Shown here: one piece after another, positions 9,001-15,703 of the stretch
Layout of the letters: each line of letters starts with the position of its first letter
How positions within the stretch are numbered: position 1 is the stretch's first letter
NCBI GenBank assembly: GCA_900542495.1
Contig: UQNW01000012.1
Span: 1-64,000 of the forward strand
Reading direction: 5' to 3'
DNA: 64,000 nt
DNA from: an uncultured Roseburia sp.
GTDB lineage: Bacteria > Bacillota > Clostridia > Lachnospirales > Lachnospiraceae
Program-made: the position numbers and the translations under genes
The notes under the pieces: generated by a model
Seen by the model: only the letters and a program-made list of their open reading frames with translations
The model's database searches: none
What the model was told of the DNA's origin: nothing

Positions 9001-9150
9001 ACAACGATCATGCGTGTAGTTACAATTCTCTTTGGCTTGCTGATCATTCTTGAAGTATACAAGATTTTCCGGTTATTCAAACCAACACAGAAAAAACTTG
9101 CAAAGCTTCAGGCAAAAGCTGAGAAAAAAGCACAGAAAAAACAGTCTTAA
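6004..9150 (+). CDS. Membrane-anchored GH3 beta-glucosidase-type hydrolase, permuted domains (module 1)
   Basis: 1,048-aa glycoside hydrolase family 3 protein. Order: N-terminal membrane anchor (about 9-29), GH3 C-domain (about 75-330, starting DEGTVLLSNEGILP), Fn3-like domain (about 386-490, VENTGDMAGKDVVEIYAQ), acidic linker (about 500-570), GH3 TIM-barrel N-domain (about 660-950) with KHFAFNDQENHR and the nucleophile Asp922 in GIVMTDNAN, and a second membrane segment (about 1000-1022) with a Lys-rich cytoplasmic tail. This swapped order is known in some rumen/gut clostridial beta-glucosidases. It would remove terminal beta-linked sugars outside the cell, held by both ends. The ATG at 6004 has the AGGAGGAAAGAT site; the longer frame from 5971 has none. 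Next gene: an anchored 5'-nucleotidase after a terminator. Confidence 0.88.
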   Translation: MSKARKIVGTTIRSILIIVFAVIIAAVNSILPNYARMMDSMIGGINTKIDNSDVDTTGLDLEYNKADYTTDNIGEAESALHQQIADEGTVLLSNEGILPMAQDTEFSFFSVNSATVSASDSMMGGRNLTQIFENAGAKINTTLMDFYSEQSKEYGLSSGSVSFGDAEDFAINEVPLSVLQENAEVMESVKNTVPVYFLKRVAGEGRDMPRSMYNHAESEEDKAKSYLEPDSTELEIISYLNDNFDNVILVTNSNAALELGWVKDYTNIKAVLSSTTIEAIPYILTGQVNPSGRTVDTFVADASKSPAAQNFGDYQYVDENGELTKYNYVTYEEGIYVGYKYYETRYEDAVLNQGNAGDYDYTEEVVYPFGYGLSYTTFAWSNMQTSWSGDECTVTVDVENTGDMAGKDVVEIYAQSPYTEYDKANGVEKASVQLVAYGKTSELAPGEKETVTCTFSKEQLKAYDENGAQTYIFDAGDYYITAAANAHAAINNILAAKSEKPAQKADLDSEETADNEESATQEEAESKIELLTAGGLSAEEATTGGNAEFVSVYTPDNTDADVTTYATDSYSGVEITNQLQDCKADVTYLTRSDWEGTFPTHDGTPGTQISTWGNEINGEDGVSYTYVKTASDDLIAELDSFSSGTEINPETLADTQIVYGADNSLTLIDMRGLDYDDPLWEDLLDELTPEEIYNTIGVSGYGIEYIDSVEKPFNIDADTASGLIYGGTGAMFPSAMTLAQTWNLELASEYGEMIGNEGLLGGADGWYAPSMNIHRTPYSGRNGEYYSEDAFLSGAVASREIYGAASKGMYTYIKHFAFNDQENHRGDRDGQFSVATWFNEQSAREIYLVPFEMCMKAGDVTLNYVEKQEDGTYVNASKQIRASQGVMTSFNRAGATWAGGDYGLITGILRNEWAFDGIVMTDNANTGVFMDGYQMTEAGADVKLTTLPASARYNFDENDPATYYYARQAMHHTLYTIANCKAMNGAMPGSHIKDGTRISTTIMRVVTILFGLLIILEVYKIFRLFKPTQKKLAKLQAKAEKKAQKKQS

Positions 9151-9205
9151 AACAAACATGACTTCTTTACATCAATGTAAAATTTATGTAAAATAGTAAA
9201 TACAA

Positions 9206-9254
9206 AAAGAGCAGAACTGCGATCATATTTGAAGTAGTTTTGCTCTTTATTTTT
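9206..9254 (+). terminator. Terminator after GH3 of module 1
   Basis: AAAGAGCAGAACT and AGTTTTGCTCTTT arms (one mismatch) with a 17-base loop and a following ATTTTT run, between the GH3 stop and the 5'-nucleotidase. Confidence 0.8.
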
Positions 9255-9318
9255 ACTGGAAAATATGAGGCGATGGGAGACAGTGTATTTTTCGGGGAAT
9301 AGCAAAGGAGAGAAAAAT

Positions 9319-11280
9319 ATGAGAAAAAACTGGGTAGCATTGGCACTCACAGGCATGTTATGCCTATCAACTTTTGCGGGGGCACAGACTGTTTCGGCTG
9401 AGACAACAGATTCTGCAAAAAAGGTGGATATTGTATTTACGCATGACACACATTCGCATCTCAATACATTTACAACTGTAGTAGATGATGCAGAGAAAGA
9501 AGTCGGCGGATTCGCAAGGATCAATACGCTGATTCAGGAGCAGAAGGCAAAAAATCCTGATACATTAGTGATCGACGGCGGCGATTTTTCCATGGGAACG
9601 CTGATCCAGACTGTTTTCGAGACGCAGGCAGCAGAGATTCGTATGTTAGGTTACTTAGGATGCGAAGTGACAACACTTGGAAATCATGAGTTTGATTACC
9701 GTTCCAAGGGACTTGCAAATATGTTAAACAGTGCAACTGAGTCAGGAGATAATCTTCCGGCAATGGTTGTCTGCAACGTGGACTGGGAATCCATGGAAGC
9801 AGCAGGATTGAGCGAAGGACAGCAGCAGATTAAGGATGCGTTTGACGAGTACGGTGTCAGTGATTATGTTGTGCTCGAAAAAGGCGATACGGATATCGCA
9901 GTCGTAGGTGTTTTCGGTAAAGATGCACTTGCCTGTGCACCGACCTGTGAACTTTTATTCAAAGATCCGGTGGAAGCAGTCAAAGAGACAGTAGAAGAGA
10001 TCAAAGAAAACGAAGACGTAGATATGATCGTCTGCGTTTCCCACAGTGGAACATGGGAAGATGAAAGTAAATCAGAAGATGAGATTTTAGCAAAATCAGT
10101 GCCGGATCTTGATCTGATCTTAAGCGGTCATACACATACAACATTAGAGGAGCCGATCGTTCATGGCGATACTTATGTCGTGTCCTGCGGAGAGTACGGC
10201 AAGAACCTTGGTGAGCTTTCCATGACACAGAAAGCGGACGGACGCTGGGAGATGTCTTCATATGAACTGATACCGATCACAACAGAGATCGCGCAGGATG
10301 CGGACACCCAGACAACCATTGACCAGTTCATGGATACGGTAGATACCGATTATCTGGCACAGTTCGGCTATACCAAAGATCAGGTGTTAGTGGAAAATGA
10401 TGTTGATTTTTCCACACAGAAAGATCTGGAAAATATCCATGAGGAACACAACCTCGGCGATATTATGTCGGACGCCTATGTGTATGCGGTGGAAAATGCA
10501 GCCGATTATGACGGTGTTCCGGTGGATGTTGCAGTCGTTCCAAGTGGAACGGTACGTGATACTTATGCAAAAGGTGACATTACAGTAGAGCAGGTATTTA
10601 ATTCGTTTTCCCTTGGAATCGGGGCAGACGGAGTGCCTGGATATCCGCTCATCAGTGTGTATCTGACGGGAAAAGAGTTAAAGACAGCAGCAGAGATCGA
10701 TGCATCCGTTTCTGATTTTATGACAACAGCAAGACTTTACAGCAGCGGACTTAATTTTACATACAATCCAAACCGCATGATCTTAAACAAAGTCACAGAT
10801 GTATACTTAGATGACGGAAATGGTGGAAGGATCGAACTTGAGGACGGCAAGCTTTACCGCGTGGTCGCAGACCTTTACAGCGGACAGATGTTAAGTGCGG
10901 TTACAGATATGTCCTACGGCCTGTTGTCACTGGTTCCAAAGTATGCAGATGGAACACCAATCGAAGACTTTGAGGATGTCATCATCACAGAGAACGGAAA
11001 AGAGTTAAAAGCGTGGGATGCGATCGCAAGATACATGGAGTCATTTGAGGATACAGACGGCGATGGTATCGCCAATGTGCCGGAATATTACAGTACAGAT
11101 CATGACAGAAAAGTGGTGGATGACAGCCGGAATATCGTTGATCTTGTAAAAAATCCAAATAAATTTACCGCAATCATTGTTGGTGTGATTGCAGTGTTGA
11201 TTTTACTTGTCATTTTCATTATATTATTAATTAAGAAAATTGTGAAAAAAGTAAAATCCCGTACAAAGATGAAAAAGTAA
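9319..11280 (+). CDS. Membrane-anchored 5'-nucleotidase / cyclic phosphodiesterase family
   Basis: 653-aa exported protein that should hydrolyse nucleotides outside the cell to nucleosides and phosphate. Signal peptide 1-27 (cleavage after TVSA), calcineurin-like metallophosphatase domain (about 36-275) with metal motifs THDTHSH, DGGDFSMG, GNHEFDY, SHSGTW and SGHTHT, a 5'-nucleotidase C-terminal domain (about 370-550), an EF-hand/TSP3-like loop DTDGDGIANVPE (about 577-588), then a C-terminal membrane anchor (about 617-640) and a Lys-rich tail. The ATG at 9319 follows AAAGGAG; the frame from 9265 lacks a site. Released nucleosides could feed the phosphorylase at 148. It follows the GH3 gene but a terminator lies between. 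Confidence 0.88.
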   Translation: MRKNWVALALTGMLCLSTFAGAQTVSAETTDSAKKVDIVFTHDTHSHLNTFTTVVDDAEKEVGGFARINTLIQEQKAKNPDTLVIDGGDFSMGTLIQTVFETQAAEIRMLGYLGCEVTTLGNHEFDYRSKGLANMLNSATESGDNLPAMVVCNVDWESMEAAGLSEGQQQIKDAFDEYGVSDYVVLEKGDTDIAVVGVFGKDALACAPTCELLFKDPVEAVKETVEEIKENEDVDMIVCVSHSGTWEDESKSEDEILAKSVPDLDLILSGHTHTTLEEPIVHGDTYVVSCGEYGKNLGELSMTQKADGRWEMSSYELIPITTEIAQDADTQTTIDQFMDTVDTDYLAQFGYTKDQVLVENDVDFSTQKDLENIHEEHNLGDIMSDAYVYAVENAADYDGVPVDVAVVPSGTVRDTYAKGDITVEQVFNSFSLGIGADGVPGYPLISVYLTGKELKTAAEIDASVSDFMTTARLYSSGLNFTYNPNRMILNKVTDVYLDDGNGGRIELEDGKLYRVVADLYSGQMLSAVTDMSYGLLSLVPKYADGTPIEDFEDVIITENGKELKAWDAIARYMESFEDTDGDGIANVPEYYSTDHDRKVVDDSRNIVDLVKNPNKFTAIIVGVIAVLILLVIFIILLIKKIVKKVKSRTKMKK

Positions 11281-11365
11281 AATATTTTTTCCGGTATCAG
11301 CGGATCATTCAGACATACGTTGAAAAGATAGTTTACATAAGTCGGGATTGGCAGGGAGATTCAAA

Positions 11366-12139
11366 ATGAGCGCACAGGACAACATGGAAAAGGTTCTCAG
11401 GGAATTACATGTCCTTTTATCAAAAAGCAATCCATATGAGAGAGATTCTAACTATCTGGTCGTAAATAAGAAAGAGATGCTGGATGTTTTAAAACAGCTT
11501 GCAGTCTGCATGTCAGAAGTTATGGATGAGTACGAACTGACGAAGCAGGGCAGGGAGCAGGCGCAGCGGGAAAACCGGAAGATCGGGGAAGAAATCATCA
11601 ATGACGCCAGAGCAAAAGCAGAGGATGTTTATGCTGCGTCGGTTATGTATACGGATGAAGCGCTCAGGCGGATCCTTGATATTATGGATGAGGCGAATGA
11701 ATCTGTAAAAGCGGTCTATGACAGCATGGGCGAAAAGCTTGCGAATGAAAGAAAACTGGTTTCCGGTGACAAGCTGGAATTAAAGAGTCTGCTGCAGGAT
11801 CTTAAGGATACGGACAAATACATGGGTATTATTGAGGAGCGGAATAAGAAGATTGCGAAGGAGAAGAAATGGAAAGAAGAGGGAACAGAACCTTCTCCGT
11901 ATGCAGCAGTGAAGCCGGAGATCAAGATCAACCGCGATTATTTTGAACAGCAGGGAATCTCCTTTGAAGAACCGGAGGAGGAACAGCCGGAAGAAAAAAC
12001 AGAGAAAGCTGCTCCTGAGATCAGCGTGAATCTGGATTCTGAGTACTTTAAGTGGAAAGAGCAGGAAGGAAAAGAAGGGGATCCAGAAGATGAAAAACAG
12101 CCGGAGAAAAAAGGATTTTTTGGGAAATTTATGAAATAA
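11366..12139 (+). CDS. Coiled-coil cytoplasmic protein, unknown
   Basis: 257-aa hydrophilic protein, mostly charged helix. Residues about 20-170 form a long coiled coil with alternating Lys/Glu (similar in style to DivIVA/V-ATPase E-type helices, but without a DivIVA N-terminal signature that I can recognise). A disordered Glu/Pro-rich part follows, with two similar motifs, INRDYFEQQG (about 191-200) and VNLDSEYFKWKEQEG (about 222-236), and the basic end KKGFFGKFMK. I chose the ATG at 11366 after GCAGGGAG rather than the TTG at 11348. The paired motifs and basic aromatic tail suggest a scaffold that touches a membrane or another protein; this is inference. No family recognised. Confidence 0.65.
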   Translation: MSAQDNMEKVLRELHVLLSKSNPYERDSNYLVVNKKEMLDVLKQLAVCMSEVMDEYELTKQGREQAQRENRKIGEEIINDARAKAEDVYAASVMYTDEALRRILDIMDEANESVKAVYDSMGEKLANERKLVSGDKLELKSLLQDLKDTDKYMGIIEERNKKIAKEKKWKEEGTEPSPYAAVKPEIKINRDYFEQQGISFEEPEEEQPEEKTEKAAPEISVNLDSEYFKWKEQEGKEGDPEDEKQPEKKGFFGKFMK

Positions 12140-12151
12140 AATTAATTGTGT

Positions 12152-12220
12152 ACAACCTATTGACAAAGATGCCAATAGGTTGTATTTTATTATACATAAA
12201 GATTGAACACAATTAAATTG
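12152..12220 (+). promoter_or_regulatory. Glutathione peroxidase promoter with inverted repeat and AATT-rich operator candidate
   Basis: A promoter TTGACA (12160-12165), 17-base spacer, TATTTT (12183-12188) lies inside an 11-bp perfect inverted repeat ACAACCTATTG (12152-12162) / CAATAGGTTGT (12173-12183), which covers the -35 and spacer like an operator and may also terminate the upstream gene. Downstream, ACAATTAAATTG (12209-12220) resembles half of the AATT-rich operators of OhrR/MarR peroxide sensors. Both readings are inference. Confidence 0.5.
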
Positions 12221-12247
12221 CAAACAATATAAAAGGAGAGAAAAACA

Positions 12248-12577
12248 ATGAGTAAATTTTATGATTTTGAAGCGGAAGATGTAATGTGTAACATGCATAA
12301 AATGGAGGAATATCAGGAACAGGGTTTTGAGATTTTAGATTTCCCTTGCAATCAGTTTGGAAATCAGGCACCGGGCACCAACGAGGAGATCGTGTCATTC
12401 TGTGATGCAAAGTTTGGAATCACATTCAAGCACTATGCAAAAATTGACGTGAACGGCGCAGATATCAAATGGAACTTTACAAAATTTTTAATTGACCGGG
12501 AAGGCAACGTGGTAGAACGGTTTGAGCCGACAGCGGATATGGATGTGGTAGAGGAAAAAATCAGAGAAATTCTATAA
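12248..12577 (+). CDS. Glutathione peroxidase, internally deleted and lacking the catalytic Cys segment
   Basis: 109-aa protein that is clearly glutathione-peroxidase-like: FEILDFPCNQFGNQAPGTNEEI and DIKWNFTKFLIDREGNVV match the family, including the Gln and Trp of the active site. Intact members are about 155-180 aa. Two parts are missing: about 30 residues near the N-terminus that hold the VNTASxCGFTPQY segment with the peroxidatic Cys, and about 20 residues before DIKWNF (the LFTYLK region). The frame is preserved at both gaps and the gene keeps a good AAAAGGAG ribosome site and promoter. It is either a decaying gene or a reduced protein with another role; normal peroxidase activity is not expected. 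Confidence 0.75.
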   Translation: MSKFYDFEAEDVMCNMHKMEEYQEQGFEILDFPCNQFGNQAPGTNEEIVSFCDAKFGITFKHYAKIDVNGADIKWNFTKFLIDREGNVVERFEPTADMDVVEEKIREIL

Positions 12578-12693
12578 TGTTGTAAAAACAACGGAAATTC
12601 TGCTCCCAATTGCGTATAGTAAAGATACCAAAAAAGGAAACTATATATGAAAATAAATCGCACAGTATCATTGCCAAAAGGAGCGTAGGAAGT

Positions 12694-13890
12694 ATGAATA
12701 GAGAAGAGCAGAAGCAAACCATTAAAGATTACCTGAAACGCCTCGGAGCAGGCGAGGAATTGGAGAGTGTCCGCGTTGATTTTGTGAAAAAATTTCAGTC
12801 GGTAGACGCGGCAGAGATCATGAATGCAGAGCAGGAACTTATCAAAGAGGGAACACCGATCAGTGAAGTGCAGAGATTGTGTGATGTTCATTCTGCGTTG
12901 TTTCATGGAAAAACAAGAGAAGAGCAGATCGCAAATGCCCCGAAAGCAACGGTAGATTCTATCCGGGAACAGAGATTTGCAAAGACGGCGGAGCTTGTGA
13001 AGATTCCGGGGCATCCGCTTCACACATTTACGTTGGAGAACGAAGCACTTGCCAAAACGATTGAGAAATGCAGGGAAGCCCTAAAGAATGAGCATGTAGA
13101 GCACAAGCTTATAGAAGAAGTCCGTCAGCTTGCGATCCATTATGCCAAAAAGGGAGATCTTCTTTATCCGCATTTAAAGGTAAAGTATGAGATCAGCGGT
13201 CCGTCGGATGTTATGTGGACGGTGGATGATGAGATACGGGATGAATTTGCTGCGCTGGCGAAAAAAGCGGATTCACAGGATGATGAGTGGAAAAAACGTT
13301 TCGAGGCGGCACTCACAAGAGCGGACGAGATGATCTATAAGGAAGCCAATATTCTTTTTCCTAATTGCGCATTTAACTTTACGGATGAGGAATGGTTTGG
13401 AATCTACCGGGACTCAAAAGACTACGCAGAGTGTCTTGGTGTAGAAAACGGAGTCTGGGAGGACGCAGAGAAGGCACAGGACGTAAAGACGCCGTCCATC
13501 AGTCAGGATGAGATTGTCATGGCAGGCGGTCACATGACCGTGGAGCAGTTGACAGCAATGCTGAATACCATCCCATTGGAGATTTCGTTTGTGGACACAG
13601 ACAATATCAACCGCTTTTTTAACGAAGGTCCAAAAGTGTTCAAAAGACCGGGAATGGCGATCGACAGAGAGGTGTTCTCCTGCCACCCGCCGAAGATTGA
13701 ACAGCAGGTACGCCGTATTATTGAAGAATTCAGAGCGGGAACACTTGATAAAGTACCTGTCTGGATGGATAAAAACGGCAGAACCATGTTAGTCACTTAT
13801 ATGGCAGTCCGCGATAAAAGCGGAAAATATCTTGGAACCATGGAACTGGTACAGGATATGGAATTTGCAAAAGAGTATTTTCAGAAATAA
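12694..13890 (+). CDS. DUF438 / hemerythrin-like / PAS protein
   Basis: 398-aa cytosolic protein. The N-terminal DUF438 part (about 1-75) is followed by a hemerythrin-like HHE helical bundle (about 108-245; GHPLHTFTLENEA, IHYAKKGDLLYPHLKVKYE) that would bind a di-iron centre, and a C-terminal PAS domain (about 280-395; LEISFVDTDNINRFFN, MLVTYMAVRDKSGKYLGTMELVQDM). Such proteins are linked to oxygen or nitric-oxide sensing in anaerobes. ATG at 12694 with AAAAGGAG upstream. Between 12578 and 12693 there is only a possible 13-residue leader ORF (12647-12688). It follows the peroxidase remnant, so a shared stress role is likely, and ends directly against the stop of the convergent AraC gene. Confidence 0.85.
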   Translation: MNREEQKQTIKDYLKRLGAGEELESVRVDFVKKFQSVDAAEIMNAEQELIKEGTPISEVQRLCDVHSALFHGKTREEQIANAPKATVDSIREQRFAKTAELVKIPGHPLHTFTLENEALAKTIEKCREALKNEHVEHKLIEEVRQLAIHYAKKGDLLYPHLKVKYEISGPSDVMWTVDDEIRDEFAALAKKADSQDDEWKKRFEAALTRADEMIYKEANILFPNCAFNFTDEEWFGIYRDSKDYAECLGVENGVWEDAEKAQDVKTPSISQDEIVMAGGHMTVEQLTAMLNTIPLEISFVDTDNINRFFNEGPKVFKRPGMAIDREVFSCHPPKIEQQVRRIIEEFRAGTLDKVPVWMDKNGRTMLVTYMAVRDKSGKYLGTMELVQDMEFAKEYFQK

Positions 13891-14799
13891 TTAATAAGTG
13901 GAAATCTCCTTATGGGAAGCAGCACGATACTCGCGTGGTCTGCTTCCCATAATTGTTTTAAACTGCTTTGAAAAGTAGCTTGGGTTGGAAAAACCACAGT
14001 TTAATGCGATCTCTGTGATGGGAGCGTCGGAATCTGTCAGCAGTTTTGCGGCATGGAAAATACGGATCCGCTGCAAATATTCGATCGGACTGTAATGCAG
14101 ATACTGCTGAAAAATGCGTTGACATTCTCTGGGACAGATATTTGCAGTGTCCGCAATCTCTGAGACAGAAATGGTTTTATCTAAATTTCGGTGCAGCCAG
14201 GTCAGCATTTTTTTCAGGCGTTCGTCTTGTATCGGAGAAATAGAAGGGCTGGAATCCACGGACATTTTGGACAAAACACAAAGCAGGATATTGGACAGCG
14301 CATTCCGTACCTGAAATTCATATCCGTAGTTTTCACTGATACAGGCATGGTAGGCACAGTCAAATTCCTGAAAATACGGAGCGTCCTCAGAGGTATCATG
14401 AAACACAAAGCAGGATGGACCATTTTCCAACAGCGGGCGCACGTATTTGATGTGAAATACACTTTCCGGGGTTCCGCAGATCATGTCGGTGCTGAACACA
14501 AAGGAGCGGAACAGGCAGGGAGCGGCGGTTTTTGGAACAACGGCATGAATGATCTCTGTATTGATAAAACAGCCCTCCCCGGCTTGCAGTTCATAGGACT
14601 GGTCGCCGATACGAACCGTGACAAGCCCTTCGAGCAGCACAAACAGTTCCAGCTCACCGTGCCAGTGAGGAGGAACATATCCGCCCATATATTCATGCAG
14701 ATCCATATTATTCAGGGAGAGGTCAAAAAGTCTCGCATTTTTTTCAATTAGTTCTTTGCCGGATGCATCAATAGATAAAGAAATGGAATTATTTAACAT
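13891..14799 (-). CDS. AraC-family regulator with cupin sensor domain
   Basis: 302-aa regulator: N-terminal cupin (about 30-115; VPPHWHGELELFVLLEG is the ligand-binding entry) and C-terminal AraC double helix-turn-helix (about 200-298; ISVSEIADTANICPRECQRIF, ITEIALNCGFSNPSYFSKQF). Typical of activators of sugar-use genes. ATG at 14799 with AAGGCGG upstream on this strand; a GTG at 14805 is too close to that site. It is divergent from the HAD phosphatase, sharing the 14800-14959 gap, so it may control that gene and itself. Its stop abuts the DUF438 gene stop with no bases between. The ligand is unknown. Confidence 0.88.
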   Translation of the reverse strand: MLNNSISLSIDASGKELIEKNARLFDLSLNNMDLHEYMGGYVPPHWHGELELFVLLEGLVTVRIGDQSYELQAGEGCFINTEIIHAVVPKTAAPCLFRSFVFSTDMICGTPESVFHIKYVRPLLENGPSCFVFHDTSEDAPYFQEFDCAYHACISENYGYEFQVRNALSNILLCVLSKMSVDSSPSISPIQDERLKKMLTWLHRNLDKTISVSEIADTANICPRECQRIFQQYLHYSPIEYLQRIRIFHAAKLLTDSDAPITEIALNCGFSNPSYFSKQFKTIMGSRPREYRAASHKEISTY

Positions 14800-14959
14800 A
14801 AACACACCGCCTTGTCGCTTTTGTTATATTATAAGTCGCATTTTCTAAAGATACAATGGTTTTTGCTGTGATAAAATTCAGAATAGAGATAAAATAAGTC
14901 TGCGAATCGTTACTGGAACGAGGTACGAGGGAACAGTAACAATATAGAAGGAGAACAGC

Positions 14960-15628
14960 ATGAAAAATACAGTGATTTTTGATCTGGATGGTCTGTTAAT
15001 TGACAGCGAGATCATTTCCTTCCGATTGTATGAGGAGCTGACCGGAAAATACGGACGTTCCATGACGCTGGAGGAATATGCAACGGATTATAGTGGAAAA
15101 ACCAGTCTTGCAAATATGAAGCTTCTGTTAGAAAGATATCAGCTCCCAATCACGTTGGAAGAGGGAATGACTTTTGTGGATGAGAGGGAAAAAGAGTATC
15201 TAAAAGACGGCGTTGCACTGAAACCGGGCGCACGCGAACTGCTGGCGTATTTAAAGGAAAATCACTACAAAATACTGCTGGCAACATCGAGCACCGAAGA
15301 CCGCGCAGAGGGAATTTTGCAGCAGAATGGGATTCGTGGCTACTTTGATCATCTGGTGTATGGTGTAAATGTGAAACGTGGCAAACCTTTTCCTGATATT
15401 TTTCTGAAAGCATGCGAGGATGCAAATGAGCCAGGAAAAAATTGTCTGGTGTTAGAGGACAGCGAAGCCGGGATTCAGGCGGCATATTTTGCGGGAATTG
15501 ATGTGATCTGTATTCCGGATATGCGGGAGCCGGGAGAAGAATTCAAAAAGATGGTAACAGCACAGCTGATCTCTTTAAAAGATGTGATCATCTGGTTGCA
15601 GACCTTACAATTGAATAGTGTTATGTAA
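14960..15628 (+). CDS. HAD-superfamily sugar phosphatase / phosphoglucomutase-like
   Basis: 222-aa HAD hydrolase of the beta-phosphoglucomutase/YcjU-like subgroup. Motif I is FDLDGLLID with nucleophile Asp8 and acid/base Asp10; a helical cap follows (about 15-85), then motif II LLATSST, motif III Lys in RGKPFPD and motif IV LVLEDSEAGIQAA. It would remove or move a phosphate on a sugar phosphate in the cytosol; the substrate cannot be told. Good ribosome site AGAAGGAG 8 bases before the ATG. It diverges from the AraC gene, which may regulate it. Confidence 0.85.
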   Translation: MKNTVIFDLDGLLIDSEIISFRLYEELTGKYGRSMTLEEYATDYSGKTSLANMKLLLERYQLPITLEEGMTFVDEREKEYLKDGVALKPGARELLAYLKENHYKILLATSSTEDRAEGILQQNGIRGYFDHLVYGVNVKRGKPFPDIFLKACEDANEPGKNCLVLEDSEAGIQAAYFAGIDVICIPDMREPGEEFKKMVTAQLISLKDVIIWLQTLQLNSVM

Positions 15629-15645
15629 ACTAAAAACAGGGATTA

Positions 15646-15694
15646 TTGTTTTGATGTCTCCGGCTATGGTACAATATTGGAATCATAGTCGGAG
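15646..15694 (+). promoter_or_regulatory. Glycerate kinase promoter within an interrupted palindrome
   Basis: TTGTTT (15646-15651), 18-base spacer, TACAAT (15670-15675). The arms CTCCGGCTATG (15658-15668) and CATAGTCGGAG (15684-15694, one G.U) surround the -10 and the start of transcription, and the right arm contains the GGAG ribosome site. It looks like an operator for a dimeric regulator. Confidence 0.5.
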
Positions 15695-15703
15695 GCATTT
15701 TAT

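Noticed and set aside
12647..12688. 13-residue ORF ending in the ribosome site of the DUF438 gene
   Set aside because: It has an AAAAAGGAAA-like site and could be a leader peptide, but it is too short to support.
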